Shown here: piece after piece, positions 12,501 through 23,705 of the stretch
How the letters are laid out: every line of letters begins with the position of its first letter
Numbering within the stretch: the first letter of the stretch is position 1
Assembly (NCBI RefSeq): GCF_037975245.1
Contig: NC_092576.1
Span: 36,422,611-36,486,610 of the forward strand
Direction of reading: 5' to 3'
Source of the DNA: Apostichopus japonicus
Lineage: Eukaryota; Echinodermata; Holothuroidea; Aspidochirotida; Stichopodidae
DNA: 64,000 bases
Program-made: the position numbers and the translations under genes
The notes under the pieces: generated by a model
Told to the model about the DNA's origin: nothing
Databases searched by the model: none
Seen by the model: only the letters and a program-made list of their open reading frames with translations

Positions 12501-15023
12501 CTCATTAATTCTGCCAGTGATTGTGTATGCAGTTCCTGTCTGGTATCACCTTCTACTTGAAAAGGACAAGAAAAGAATCAGAAGTTTATTGAAATACTGC
12601 TCAAATCAATTTAATCTCGACTACGAAAGCCTGGTTGGTAAAGTAAACACTGCTGTTAAAAATGAATTCATAAGACTAGCTAAGAATATACATAGTTCTA
12701 AAGATCACTCACTTCACTCCGAGTTGATCTCTCTGTGCAATAGAACCAGCAAGTACAATATACGTAATCCTACCATCTTGTCAACTTTTAGAATTATGCT
12801 TTTTAAGAACTCATTTATTTACAGAGCAGCCATTTATATTCAAATGGGTTCTTAGAATCTCTGTTATAATCCTTTTAATATTTAAAACTTCTAATCCTCC
12901 ATCTTATTTTTTTCTGTTCATGCTTTCATGTTTGTTCATTTTTACGTCTTTTATGTTTCATTATTATGTGTCCTATTTATAAATTTTATACTTTATACTG
13001 GAATAAAGAAATTGAATTGAATTCTCAGAAAGAAGCTACACTAGCTCTACAGGCTCCTTTGTTGAATTAGTGAAGGATACTGTTCACACAATGATGCATT
13101 CATAACATGATATTTTGCTACAGTATCATCCTTGTTTAATCAGAAAACCGAGGACAATATAAACAAATCAATGTCACCAATAATTGTGAATGCCACCATT
13201 TTATGTTCGATAAAATTTATCACATTTAATTTAAAGGATACACCATGATATTTAGTTACATGGTACAGTATTCTGCAATAAGTCTTATAATCTACTCAAT
13301 CTAAGATGTAATGCTAAAATACTAATCTATTATAAAGTGTACTGGGTCCATTATATTCTTCTCTATTGTTCCAATAATTTTTGTGGTTACCATGGTGATA
13401 GTGTGTACTATTTAAGTCACATATTGCACAATGCAGTAGAAACATTGTCTAGTGGATTACTCAAATCTCAGTGTTGGTTGAACTAACACATTATTGATCG
13501 TTCTAATGGACTGTTTAACCCAAAATAGGCGTGAATTATTGTTTCTCCTTAGTATGTTTTAATCTATTTTGACTATTAGGATTGCAGATGCCAGTAATGC
13601 ACATGTCTAGCAATTGTATGACGCACCCTCAGACCCCTAGAATAGGTTAATTTTTACTTAATTATAAACATTGATGCACCCCTGCATCGTAGTGAAATTG
13701 ACACATCATTGTATGTCTTTGACATACACCAAATTAACATTTTGACAGATCGTTTGCTGACCATGATGGGCACATTGACGAGCACTGATGCACATATTGT
13801 AGTTGTAATGACACACCAAAAGTGCGCTTTGATGGACCCCTTAGTAACACAATTCATCGCACATAACGCACCATACAGGGGTCGTTGAGTCCGTCTTACA
13901 ATAATTGATAATTTCATCATGATATAGAAATTAAAGACATTTGCCAAAATATAACAACATCATAGGCTTCATAGCTCTACACATAATCTTATCATGCAGT
14001 TCTAAACATTATACAAAAGGAAAGTGATACTACTGATTTGTGAGAGAACTGGAATGGTCGGCCATAATATACCACATCATGTTTCTATGTTGTCTTTAAA
14101 AACTTTATTGTTCAGCAGTTCTGTAGAATATTCCGTAATTTTAAGTCTCGGAAATAAGCAAAGTCTAGCTATATTGTTAAAAAGCAATTATGCATCCCTG
14201 ATGAAATTTGGTGACATATTAATGTATGAACAAGCCTACTGGGACATTGCCATTGTAACATCAAACGTTATGACATTAAGTGAATGTAAGGTATTAGTAG
14301 ATAAGTTATAATACTGCAGGTGTATACTACTAACATAAAAATAACACAATTAATAGAAATTGTTGCATATCACTAGTTTTTGCACCAGATTAGTAAATAA
14401 ACCATTCTTGAATCCTTGCAAAGTTGACACTATACTATACTGTAAATCATAAAGCAGTAGGATGAATTGATGCTGCCAATAGCAAAGTTCTGTAACTAGT
14501 AGTGTAATAATTGTTCTGTGTTTGCAAAAATTGATGTGAATTGTTGACTATTTAGTAATGGGCAAAATGTGGTATTCAGTAATTTATGTTGCACCCAGCA
14601 GTTCTGAATGCCGCTCAGCACCAGTGTATTTTAACCTTTTCCGCTCGGCACGTTTTTGATGATAATTTAACACATTTTACAATAACCAAAATCTGGGATA
14701 ATACTTGGCACAGAATAGGAAAAATAACACCACCTAAGCATACTTCATGTGCACAATTTTTCCAGTAGGGAGGGAGAACCCAACCTAAGAGATCACTCTC
14801 CCATGATGTGGATCACACTACCACATAATCTGCCTGGCACTAAAATATTCCAGAGCACATCCCTGCTATGTGTACAGTGTGCATTCTGATATAGTATTAA
14901 CTTTGCACATTGCGGTATTATTTGTCTTTTTCAGTTGAAGGTGTGTGCCCAATTAAGAAACTCGAGAGGTTGGTATCCAAACTAATCCACCAGAAAAGAC
15001 AACACCAGTTCCTCAGAGGCTGA
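9587..15023 (+). CDS. Small two-exon gene, 74-aa hypothetical protein
   Basis: Exon 1 (9587-9722) starts at the first ATG after an in-frame stop (taa at 9557-9559). It encodes 45 codons beginning MKSVLELLLRGLGLQNGLLE and ends at a gag-aag|gtaggc donor in phase 1. Exon 2 (14935-15064) follows a tgtctttttcag acceptor and restores the frame, giving VEGVCPIKKLERLVSKLIHQ, then KRQHQFLRG and a stop at 15021-15023. Exon 2's own donor follows at 15065, so further exons would be 3' UTR. Candidates are 15936-16009 and from about 16122, with aataaa-type signals near 16061 and 16537. The protein is helical-looking and basic at its C-terminus, with no signal peptide and no recognised family. The 5.2-kb intron holds a LINE relic. 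Intermediate exons could exist and would change the product. Confidence 0.45.
10975..13024 (+). mobile_element. 5'-truncated, broken CR1/L2-like LINE
   Basis: A non-LTR retrotransposon body, cut at the 5' end. In order: a pre-RT region (SSYINFTTDICIP, frameshift, then from 11075 to 11719 KQLEKVKREAIDDGDTALRN onward); the RT palm motif FLDFPSAFNTV (about 11863-11895); GVPQGGPLSALLFTIYTDDI; the catalytic box KYADDTAI, with YADD at 12125-12136; the thumb LCEQKNLLLNPKKFKEIIF; and a C-terminal region of 146 codons at 12415-12855. At least four frameshifts or stops separate these blocks. It ends in aataaag and then a short attgaattgaatt tail, typical of this LINE group. It lies in the sense orientation within the intron of the 74-aa gene. 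No endonuclease domain remains. It cannot be active. Confidence 0.92.
13025..14934. other. Intron sequence, no gene seen
   Basis: Part of the proposed intron of the small gene. A stretch at about 13660-13870 repeats gcac/gacaca words loosely and may be a decayed tandem repeat. Confidence 0.35.
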
Positions 15024-15064
15024 TGCAGCAATGCACTCCAGCAGCTGTACCCCAGTGGAGACTG

Positions 15065-17709
15065 GTAATTTTTTTGAGGTACATACTGTAACCATTCCAT
15101 GTTGCAACTAAGTCTACAATTCAACTAGGTCTGTAGTCTACTACAGTAGGACTGAATATGACTAACCGGATTTAGAACATTTGACACATTTATTCATAAA
15201 TTGTATTATGTAATTTTAATGACATAGACATATAGTGCCAAATATGGTGCTAATACAGCCACTAGAGGTCAGTAAATGCGAAGGACCCAAAAATGTTTCA
15301 ACTCCACAGGTTAGTGATAACAGTAGTATTTTTCCTTATCTCTGAAAAATAAAGACATTTACCAATCTTTTAGAATGTGCTACCTACCTCTCTGAAGCAG
15401 TTTGTGTTCAAAAATTGCACATTTATTCTTTTCTTATGTTTTCTATTTATGTTTCATGATGATGTGGCATTATTTGTACATACTTGCTCTGCTTAAAGAT
15501 AGTTGCTCGTCACTGCCTATACTGCAGTTGTCATATAGTCAGGTTGTTATGTGCATATAGTTTCATATCAGCCGACACATTGACATTTTTGGCAAATTTT
15601 GAGTGTGAGCTATATTTCTAGTTTAACATGTTAGGGGCATCATTTAGGGGTCTACTTTCTCCCAGATTTGAACAATAATTTTTAGTTATTACAATGAGTA
15701 CAAGTTACAATCTCAGTGAATAAACAAACATAACATTTGTGCTGGCTCCAACACAGTTACCTTGGCTATGAGCCTTATTGGAATGTCTCTTTTGCAATTA
15801 AAATCAAATGAATCATATCTTGGAAAATCATTTTAGTTCAATCTTCAACAACAACAACAGGTATATCTTTGTAACACTTTTGTCCTCAGAAAAGCCATAA
15901 ATATTTTTTTTTACCCTTTTCATTTCACATTACAGATGTACAGTACATCCTTTAGAGGAACAGCACAGCATATTGTTATGGCATGATGGATGTTTTGGAA
16001 GCAAATATACCTGTAAGGGTTGGAACTGGAAGTGTTTGTGTTCGATTGTTTCATTAATACATTAATAAACGTGTGCTTCTCTACTTATGTAAGATGATTG
16101 TCATATTTCTTGTTCTCCAGTGAGAGCTACGGATTTGCATAGTGAACGTTGTTAACATGGATACGGACAATTTTGAAATAGCTGATGTCAAAGCAGTTCC
16201 TCAGCTTGTTTAAATACCATACATCAAGGACACAAGAGTGGACAATGGAAGTAACAAGTATCCATAATGTATATATCACAAGCCTTCAAGACAATTGAAA
16301 AAACTGTACCATAACGGATAACAACAAACATGGTGTCTCAGTAAAATAAAGTCACTAAGCTAGTGCAATGTATCATAAGAATGTATCTTTTTAATGGTGT
16401 CAAACATTGGTTGTTGCATTTAGTGCGTTATGTATCTTACTCCTTTCTGTAGTATTTAGCATTGATTTGCATGTTCATTCATAGTGTGATATAAACTACA
16501 TAATTCATGTCATCAAAGTTACAACTGTGTCATATTAATAAACTAAATGACTGAATATTGGTTTCACTGCATACTTTATTGTACACCATTTGGCTTTCCA
16601 TGATAGCAATATCTGATCTGTTTACGTACCGTAGTTTGTTCAGTCATACCAGTAGTTCTAATGTGACATTGATTTTAGGTTATTTATTGTTGGCACAGAA
16701 TAAATTGTCTTTATTTTGTATTATGTGAGATCAATTTAACATAGCATATATTGTGATGTCATGGAGTGTTGAAGATGTACTCTAACTTGCAGCTAGTAGT
16801 GATAACACAGTTTCACTCAGTGCTCTTATGATAACCCCAGTGGCAGATGGAGACAGTGTCAGATGGAGATGTTTGAAATGCAGGGGACATTATAGGGTCT
16901 TTTGAAGTTTTGGCAAAGTTTTGTTTGGATGTAAAGCTGCTATACTTATCATAGACATGTCCACAACGGAGGCATGGCGTCTCCTAGCCTTATTTGGGTA
17001 TATGTTCCTGCATTCCGTATTTGGAACACTGCCCTACTTTTGTTTGTATTGCTTATTCTAAAGTTAGGTAAGTCAGTACGGTATTGTAACATGTTTTTAT
17101 TTTTAACACATCGATTGCATCTGTACAGTTCTATACATTGAGTTCAACTACAATAACCATGAGCAGGGAAAACTTACCACTATTTCACTTGCATTTGTTT
17201 TTATGTTAAAGTGACCATATTCATACTTTAAACAAAACATTTCTTCCATATTTGATAGTGTTTATCCAGAGTAGGTTACAGGATATTTTAAAGGTAGGCT
17301 ATGTAGTATTGGCCCCAATTTAGCATGCTATAATTGCTAGAAGATTTAAAAAGAACGTTACTAGAGGTCTTTACTTTCCAAATTGTTGCCAATAAGATGC
17401 CTGAATGTCCCAGTGAGGTTCATTTCCTCGAAGGTGGTAATAAAAACAGTTTCAAAACCTTGACCAAAGGTAACCATTTTGGAGATCGGGTATATTTTGG
17501 GCCAATACAGCATACCTGGTCCAGAGTTGCTGTGGAAGCCACCATATGTTTGTAGTAATGCAGTAAAATGTAGTAAAGGCAGCTGGAAGGTCATTCATCT
17601 TTTTGGGCTTTCTCTCCCTTACCCCTCCCTAGGATTGGTACTCCCACAGCCTCATTTAGGCAATGTGGTTATACACTCACACACCCCTTACACACAAAAA
17701 GGCCTTATC
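15065..17709. other. Possible 3' UTR exons, then intergenic
   Basis: Splice-like boundaries (cacattacag|atg at 15936, cctg|taagg near 16010, ttctccag|tg near 16122) and aataaa words near 16061 and 16537 are compatible with non-coding 3' exons of the 74-aa gene. No other coding segment is seen. Confidence 0.3.
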
Positions 17710-18343
17710 TTAAAGCAGCATTTTTCGTTTTGTCGCCGTTTTCCACTTTTTGACAAGTTCATCAAGTTTTTTTACATAAATCAATCACAAAACAGCAAAC
17801 TAAGATATTAGCCAAGTTTCTTCCCTGTCAAAAGCGTTAATTGGCGAGTAATTAAGGACATTTGTAGATAATGAGAAAAGTGTCCACTGACAAATTCCAC
17901 ATTTTATATTAATCTCATACAGTTCCCCCAACCCACTAGTTTGAATCCAACCAATTAGAGATGCAGGTTTAGTTATGAGCCGTTGCTAAAAATAGATTCA
18001 AACGTCGAGTTGGTAACTTGGTACAACCAGCGAGCTGGACTCTAACAGGTCCCTGGTACAACTGCCATAGCCAATCTACACAAATCAAGCATGGTGTTGT
18101 ATGACGTATTGGCCAATGGCATTCGTAACTTTAAAATATTAATAATATGGGCGAGGTTTATTTGGATCCCAACGGAAAATATCTTCGCGAAAAACAAAGT
18201 TGAAAGTTGTACATTTTTCGACTTTTATGCCACCATTTGAAGTAAGATTTAAATAGATAAGCTAGTTATGTATGTCGTTATGGCATCTTGGAATCAGTGA
18301 GGTTGAGAAAAAACATAGAAAAGAACACAAAATACTGCTTTAA
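17710..18343. mobile_element. MITE-like element with TTAA target duplications
   Basis: A 626-bp body (17714-18339) lies between two TTAA tetranucleotides. The left end reads agcagcatttttcgttttg. The reverse complement of the right end reads agcagtattttgtgttc, giving imperfect terminal inverted repeats of about 16-20 bp. There is no coding capacity. TTAA targets are used by piggyBac and Kolobok transposases; the ends alone do not say which. It was probably mobilised in trans. Confidence 0.75.
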
Positions 18344-20245
18344 CAAGGAGTACCTGATCTTACCAATATCTAATCACCCCTTACTACAGAAACAGAACCC
18401 ATGATATGAAGCCTGAATTAACTGTAAGAAATGTATACCAATGCACCGCCTGAAGTTCTCGGATGACCTTCCCATTCATTAAATGGCGCAAATCATTCTA
18501 TCGATATTGTTGTTTTCATTGCTCATTAAAACAATTGAATACATACCGCGCCTATCTACTTGGCTACCGTAAATAGGACCTATCCAAACTGTACTGGGGC
18601 CATTTATCGCTATTTTTTGGAGGGGGGGTGGGGGTTGCCAGCAACAAAACTTTAAAAAAAATGTGTACGCTTAGTTTACTACTATTTTTCTATCAAAGAG
18701 TTACGTAATGGATTAGAGCAACTATCACAAAGTAGCGATGCAATTATTTCGATCCCGCGGTCTGTAGCTGTCGTACGACATGCCAGAGAAAATCGGGAAA
18801 AGGGGTTTGCCCCCGTCGCATGGACGATTTGTTTTACCCTGACAAATGCATTGTTTCAAAGCCAATAGAAAAATTGTGCACAGCTATAGTGAATCAGCGG
18901 GAAGTTGCTCGCACATAATGCACACTACGAGTACACAGTAGGCCTATAGGGTACATAGAACTGAGATACGGATTGGAATTTCGGACACCTGGCTAACTTT
19001 GCGGTAACAGTGCCCAGATCCATATCCTGTTTAAAGCTAAGAATGAGAATGCCACAATAAAGGAATTAATCTGTCGTCGCTAAGGCAGAGGGCGGCATTG
19101 CTTTTATTTTTAAATCGGGGAATACGGGGGAGATACTGGGAGACAAGATTAGCTGAGAGAAAAATACATTTAACTACTTGATCCTCCTCGCGGACTTCAT
19201 ATGAATAATCGCCCATATTGTGTTCTGAACAAGGCCTACGAAACCATATGGAGCAACATTCTTGAGTTAGATGAGAGTTCACTCCATAAAGGTGTAACAG
19301 GGTTGATTTATCACCCCCTTTAGAAATTAACTAAAAGGTATATGTGTTAATAGAGGGCGCGCGACAAAAATAAATTTCTTGCTGTATAACGAATCTATAC
19401 GTTACCTCTCTCTCCTACTTTACAGGATCTTGACCACCCTTTTACACGTGTCAGTTGTTTGTAATAGGTTGTTGAGAAAAGGGGGGGGGGGAAGTCCCCT
19501 TTCAAACTTATGTATTTTGGGGGGAATCTCTTTTCAGACGATTTGCTGTGGTAAACAACAGCTCATTATACAAGTATTAACATGCCCTGCTATTTCTACA
19601 AATGTTACAGAAGCAGGTCTACATTTTGCAACCAAATATTCTGAATTGTGTAGAATATTTACCTGGACCAAAGAGTAGAGCCCTCCGTAGTAATTGTGGG
19701 AATCATGCAAATTAATGTGTATACTGGTACAAGTCAACTTGGTGCAAATTAAACCTGTGAACATGTACTCAGCAGCACTGTAGAACTTACAGAAGGTAAC
19801 GAACACTGCAGCACATATGTATGTACTAGCAGAATAGTTCAGAAATATGCTCGGACAAAGTGACAGTATATTTCATTTAAACAATCAATGTCACCTCCGA
19901 AACAATAGCAAAGACCACAGACAGAGTTAGCTAATATCTGAGACGCAGTAACATTATACAAGTCTGAATAACCGATACAATGCCTTTTTACGTACTGAAC
20001 TCGTAACATGTTGTGTTAGGTCCCTCTTTATAATGATGTACAGCAGTAAAGCGACCAAAGAGATTTAAACATATGTAGCCTGGAGTCTGCAGTCATAACT
20101 GACTTATCATCTTAGTAAATTTCACGTTATAAGAATAGCTGCGGTAGCAACTTACAAGTCGACTTTTGACACAATATAAGTAAAATCAAAATAAAATAAA
20201 ACTGTTAGCAAACTGCTTATCCACTAGAGAGCCTATGTAATAGAA
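18344..20245. other. Intergenic, no gene seen
   Basis: G-runs occur near 18621 and 19482. Minus-strand open stretches at 19037-19282 and 19534-19806 lack convincing splice contexts or family resemblance. Confidence 0.4.
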
Positions 20246-20944
20246 TGTGTAAACGTAAGTTGGCCTGACGTTTCGATCCTAGCAGGATCTTCTTCAGAGG
20301 CTAAATGACAAGTCCAGTAACATAAGGGACAAAAACACGCACAGAAAACAGACAGGTTAATGAGCAGGGTGAACACAATGACATGGATGGAAGGGGATTA
20401 TAAGTAGACAATGAATGGTGAGAAGAGAGCAACAGGGAAAGAGGAGAGGTAGGAGATAAACAGTGGAGGGACAAAGAGAGGATTAAAGGAACAGGGTAGG
20501 GAATAAACTGGAGAGGGAAAAAGACAGAAAAGTGTGGAGAAAAAAAGGAGGGGAAGAGAGCTGTGGGAGGATGAGTGAAAGGTCGGGGGGTCGGAGGGAA
20601 CAAGGGGAGAAGGAGTGGGGGACAGAATAAAAGTAAGTCATGTCCTTCCTGAATGTTCAGCCCATGAGGTTGAATGGTGTGAAGGCGTTGCATCCAGAGC
20701 CTCTCTCTGCTGATTCGTACTAGGTCAGGGCGGCTACCTAAGGATTCAATCCCCTGTAGGGACATGTCGTTAATGGTATGGTTGGGAAGGTTAAAATGTT
20801 CTCCAACTGGGGTCTCAGTCTTCATGGTGTTGACTGTGGATCTGTGACCATAGAATCGCTTCTTGTTACTGTACTTGTCATTTAGCCTTGTCATTTAGAA
20901 GATCCTGCTAGGATCGAAACCTCAGGCCAACTTACTTTTACACA
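20246..20944 (-). mobile_element. Penelope-like retroelement fragment with inverted termini
   Basis: About 77-80 bp at each end (20246-20321 and 20865-20944) are inverted copies of each other, both starting tgtgtaaa, then gtaagttggcctga. Between them, on the minus strand, an open frame from 20894 encodes KKRFYGHRSTVNT, TPVGEHFNLPNHTINDMSLQ, SRERLWMQRLHTIQPHGLN. This matches the C-terminal half of the GIY-YIG endonuclease of Penelope-like elements. The remainder of the frame is low-complexity (P/L/S-rich) and is probably 3' non-coding sequence. The reverse transcriptase is absent, so the copy is non-autonomous. Confidence 0.85.
20262..20300 (-). ncRNA. Hammerhead-ribozyme-like motif in the PLE terminus
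   Basis: On the minus strand the terminus reads ctgaaga, one a, the hairpin gatcc-tgcta-ggatc, then gaaac and gtc. This follows the hammerhead order CUGANGA / stem II / GAAA / stem III / UH with an almost absent stem III, as described for Penelope-like terminal repeats. The opposite terminus (20895-20925) has ctc in place of gtc and has lost ctga, so it should be inactive. Activity of this copy is unproven; the extra a before stem II is a weakness. Confidence 0.45.
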
Positions 20945-22500
20945 CAATAGCACACAAAAGTAATATAGCAACCAAGAAAAACTTAGTCAACGTACATCTA
21001 TTAATAAGTCAAGCTCATTGGTAGTCGTATAATCCCCGGAGCTAACCATAATTGTAGCAGATGTGTTGACTTTGTTGGTTCGTTGCTTTCAACATTTTCA
21101 GATTGTGGTACCATTTACGAATTGTGCAAATATTTGAAGGGAATGAATATAATTTAAAGGTTATCGCTTTACCCAGTCTTGCAATTGTGTTCTGACGAAG
21201 TTTCCAAACGTACTGAAAATTTGTTTTGCCTCACGACCAATACTTGCAGTGTGGTAAACAATGTTCAGCAGTTCAGGATTTATGTTTGCTTGCAACTAAG
21301 GACGTCGCTGGGTTTATATTTTAACGCAGACGGTCATTGTCTATAACACAAATATCTAGCTTTCTTGATATCAAGTTTAAAAAAATCATATTCGTTAAAC
21401 AATCAAAAATTCAACAGATAAAATGATCTTAAGGTAAATTATCCAAATGCAAAATCTGAAATTAACATCTTTTCGCTATGAATGCCGGTGAGCATTTCTT
21501 TGTGTTACCCGTGATGTTATTTGAAAAACGTAATGGAACTGTATTTGATAGATACTTTCATTATGAGGTCAATCGCTTCCCTTCTAGCCTTATCACAATG
21601 TTGAGGTTATTTAGAAAAGGAAGTAATTTAGCTGTAAGTGCTGTCTGAGCGCGAGTTAAAACAAAAGACGGAACTTTAAGGTCAGCCGATATATAGGTAC
21701 ATTCGTTGCCGTTTACAGATGTGCGCTTGAATCCAATCAGTTCACTTTTATGTTGCATCGACTAAATATTACGTTATATCTGCGTATGTAATACGCCGTG
21801 TCTAGGGTGCAGTACTGCGTGGTTACGGAGAGTGAAAACCGCGTGGAAGTTGGAAAAAGCGGTACCTCCCAGTCGAAGATAATTACAAATGAATTAAACG
21901 AAAACGTAAATCATTATAGAAACTGCTATACTTCTATCACGTCAAAGAAAGAGGGGGGATTGGGGCTCCTTAACAACACTTAATATACTTACACACCTAT
22001 ATCAATAATATCATAGAACATTCTCTGACAGCATGATCGTCCGATACAGCTTGTTTGTGAGCGAATCAAATAAAGAGGATCAGTCTAGGTATTGATTCAT
22101 TTGCCAATGTTCTAAATATAGGACTGTACATAATGTACATGCTGTATATAATACTATGTATACGAAACTTCTCAAAACAGGAAACTATCTGTTCAGGGGT
22201 TGAAATACTTCAATTCTACAGGAAGTAATGAAGACGTTCTTTCATTCCATAATGTGTGTACGTAGATTACATTGAATCACATTGTTACAGGAATAAACAC
22301 AAGGAATCATTCCGCCATTTTGTAATGTTACATTTTTAGAGTGTGGAAAGTAAATGAAATAGTTCCATGAGAGAAAATCTCACCACACTGGAGCTTAGGA
22401 GGTTACGTGTTGACTTGATTCAGGTTTTCAAGAGTGTGTATGGTGTGACAATTTATCCTTTACCGACTATTTTATGTTTGCTAATAGTAGTTGTGCCAGA
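20945..22500. other. Intergenic, no gene seen
   Basis: No supported coding or repeat structure. Confidence 0.4.
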
Positions 22501-22790
22501 GGTTATTTTCTGAAACTCCAAAAGTCACAAAGTAGGATTAATATACGGCATAATTTTTTTCTAATAGGGCTGTGAATGAGTGGAACGGTTTGCCTGGAAA
22601 AGTTGTACTTGTAGGTAGTGTGAATGGGTTTAAGAATGCTTTGGACAAGCTCTTTAAGCATTGTAATCGGGTCTAAATGTTTGTGTTTTCCGGTTTTTTC
22701 TCTCTCCGATAGGGTCCTTGATGGGGACTTGAGTGTCCCTCCTGATCCTTTTTTTTTTTCTACTAAACTAAACAACTAAACTAAATCAGA
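22501..22790 (+). pseudogene. 3' end of a CR1/L2-like LINE
   Basis: From 22555 the + strand reads FFSNRAVNEWNGLPGKVV, SVNGFKNALDKLFKH, then a stop at 22674. This is the C-terminal signature of these LINEs (FFSNRVVN.WN.LP..VV.A.SVN.FK..LD). About 90 bp of UTR follow and the element closes with a short (ACTAA)n tail near 22762-22787. Only this end is present, as expected from 5'-truncated reverse transcription. The tail differs from that of the 11-13 kb element, so it is a different family. Confidence 0.85.
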
Positions 22791-23700
22791 GAAGAAGTAT
22801 GACTTAATTGATCATCAAAGAAAAACAAAATCTAGCCATGCAGTTTTCATAAACACAATTATTCCCAGTATTAGACTGGAGAGCGAGATAACGTTAGTTT
22901 CTACCGTCAACGTAACAATAACGTTTGATTCGTACGACCGGATTATATATACCGAACAATTTGTTATGTTTTTCTTTATTCGGAACCGTGGGAATTAACG
23001 GGAGAAAACTGAGGGTCAAAAGTGCAAAGGGTTATAGAAATTGCAGGAGGTTGATAGGAACTTAAAGGAGGTATAAGATCACTTCACTGTACTGTATGAT
23101 ATAGCTAGCTAGTTAGTTACATTCTCCAGGATATAAGGCTGATAGCGATGGTACCTGTACAAACTTGCAATGCGTAATGTACAATCCCGAACCCTCAACT
23201 GCGTACTAAATGCATCATATCATTTCAAATTCAACATACACTTCACCGGAACGTCGTGTTTTGTGGCCCTATTGTAGTGAAATTGCATCCAAAAGCAAGC
23301 TTTATTCACAAGTAACAATTTATTCTTGTTAACAATCTGTTTTACATGATATGTGAGGTCTTCCATTGAAGCTAATTAACAAAGCGTGCAAGGGGCAGTG
23401 GTGGAGTGCCGTGGAAGGCTCAGTATGAGTTGCCTACGCAGCTAACCTATGAAAGTGTAATTGTGCAGAGACTATATGAAAGTTTAGGTTGCAACGTCTA
23501 GTCATGTGGGTACCTAAGCGCGTTTGTGAGCGCCATGACAGGCTCAGAATAAGTTGCCTATGCAGCTAGCCTCTGAAACTGCAAATACACAGATATTAAA
23601 TGAAACTTTAATTCTCATCGTCCAGTCAGGTTGGTTTCGTTCACTTGCAAGTAATGCCTATATTGTAGCGCGCACGCGCACTACAATAATGCTAAAACAA
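22791..23700. other. Intergenic, no gene seen
   Basis: Two loosely similar stretches (about 23400-23465 and 23520-23580), both containing caggctcag or aaggctcag, agttgcctacgcagct and tgaaa, suggest an old tandem duplication of about 125 bp. Confidence 0.4.
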
Positions 23701-23705
23701 TATAT

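Noticed and set aside
19037-19282. 81-codon minus-strand open frame
   Set aside because: No splice context, no recognisable domain, and no second exon.
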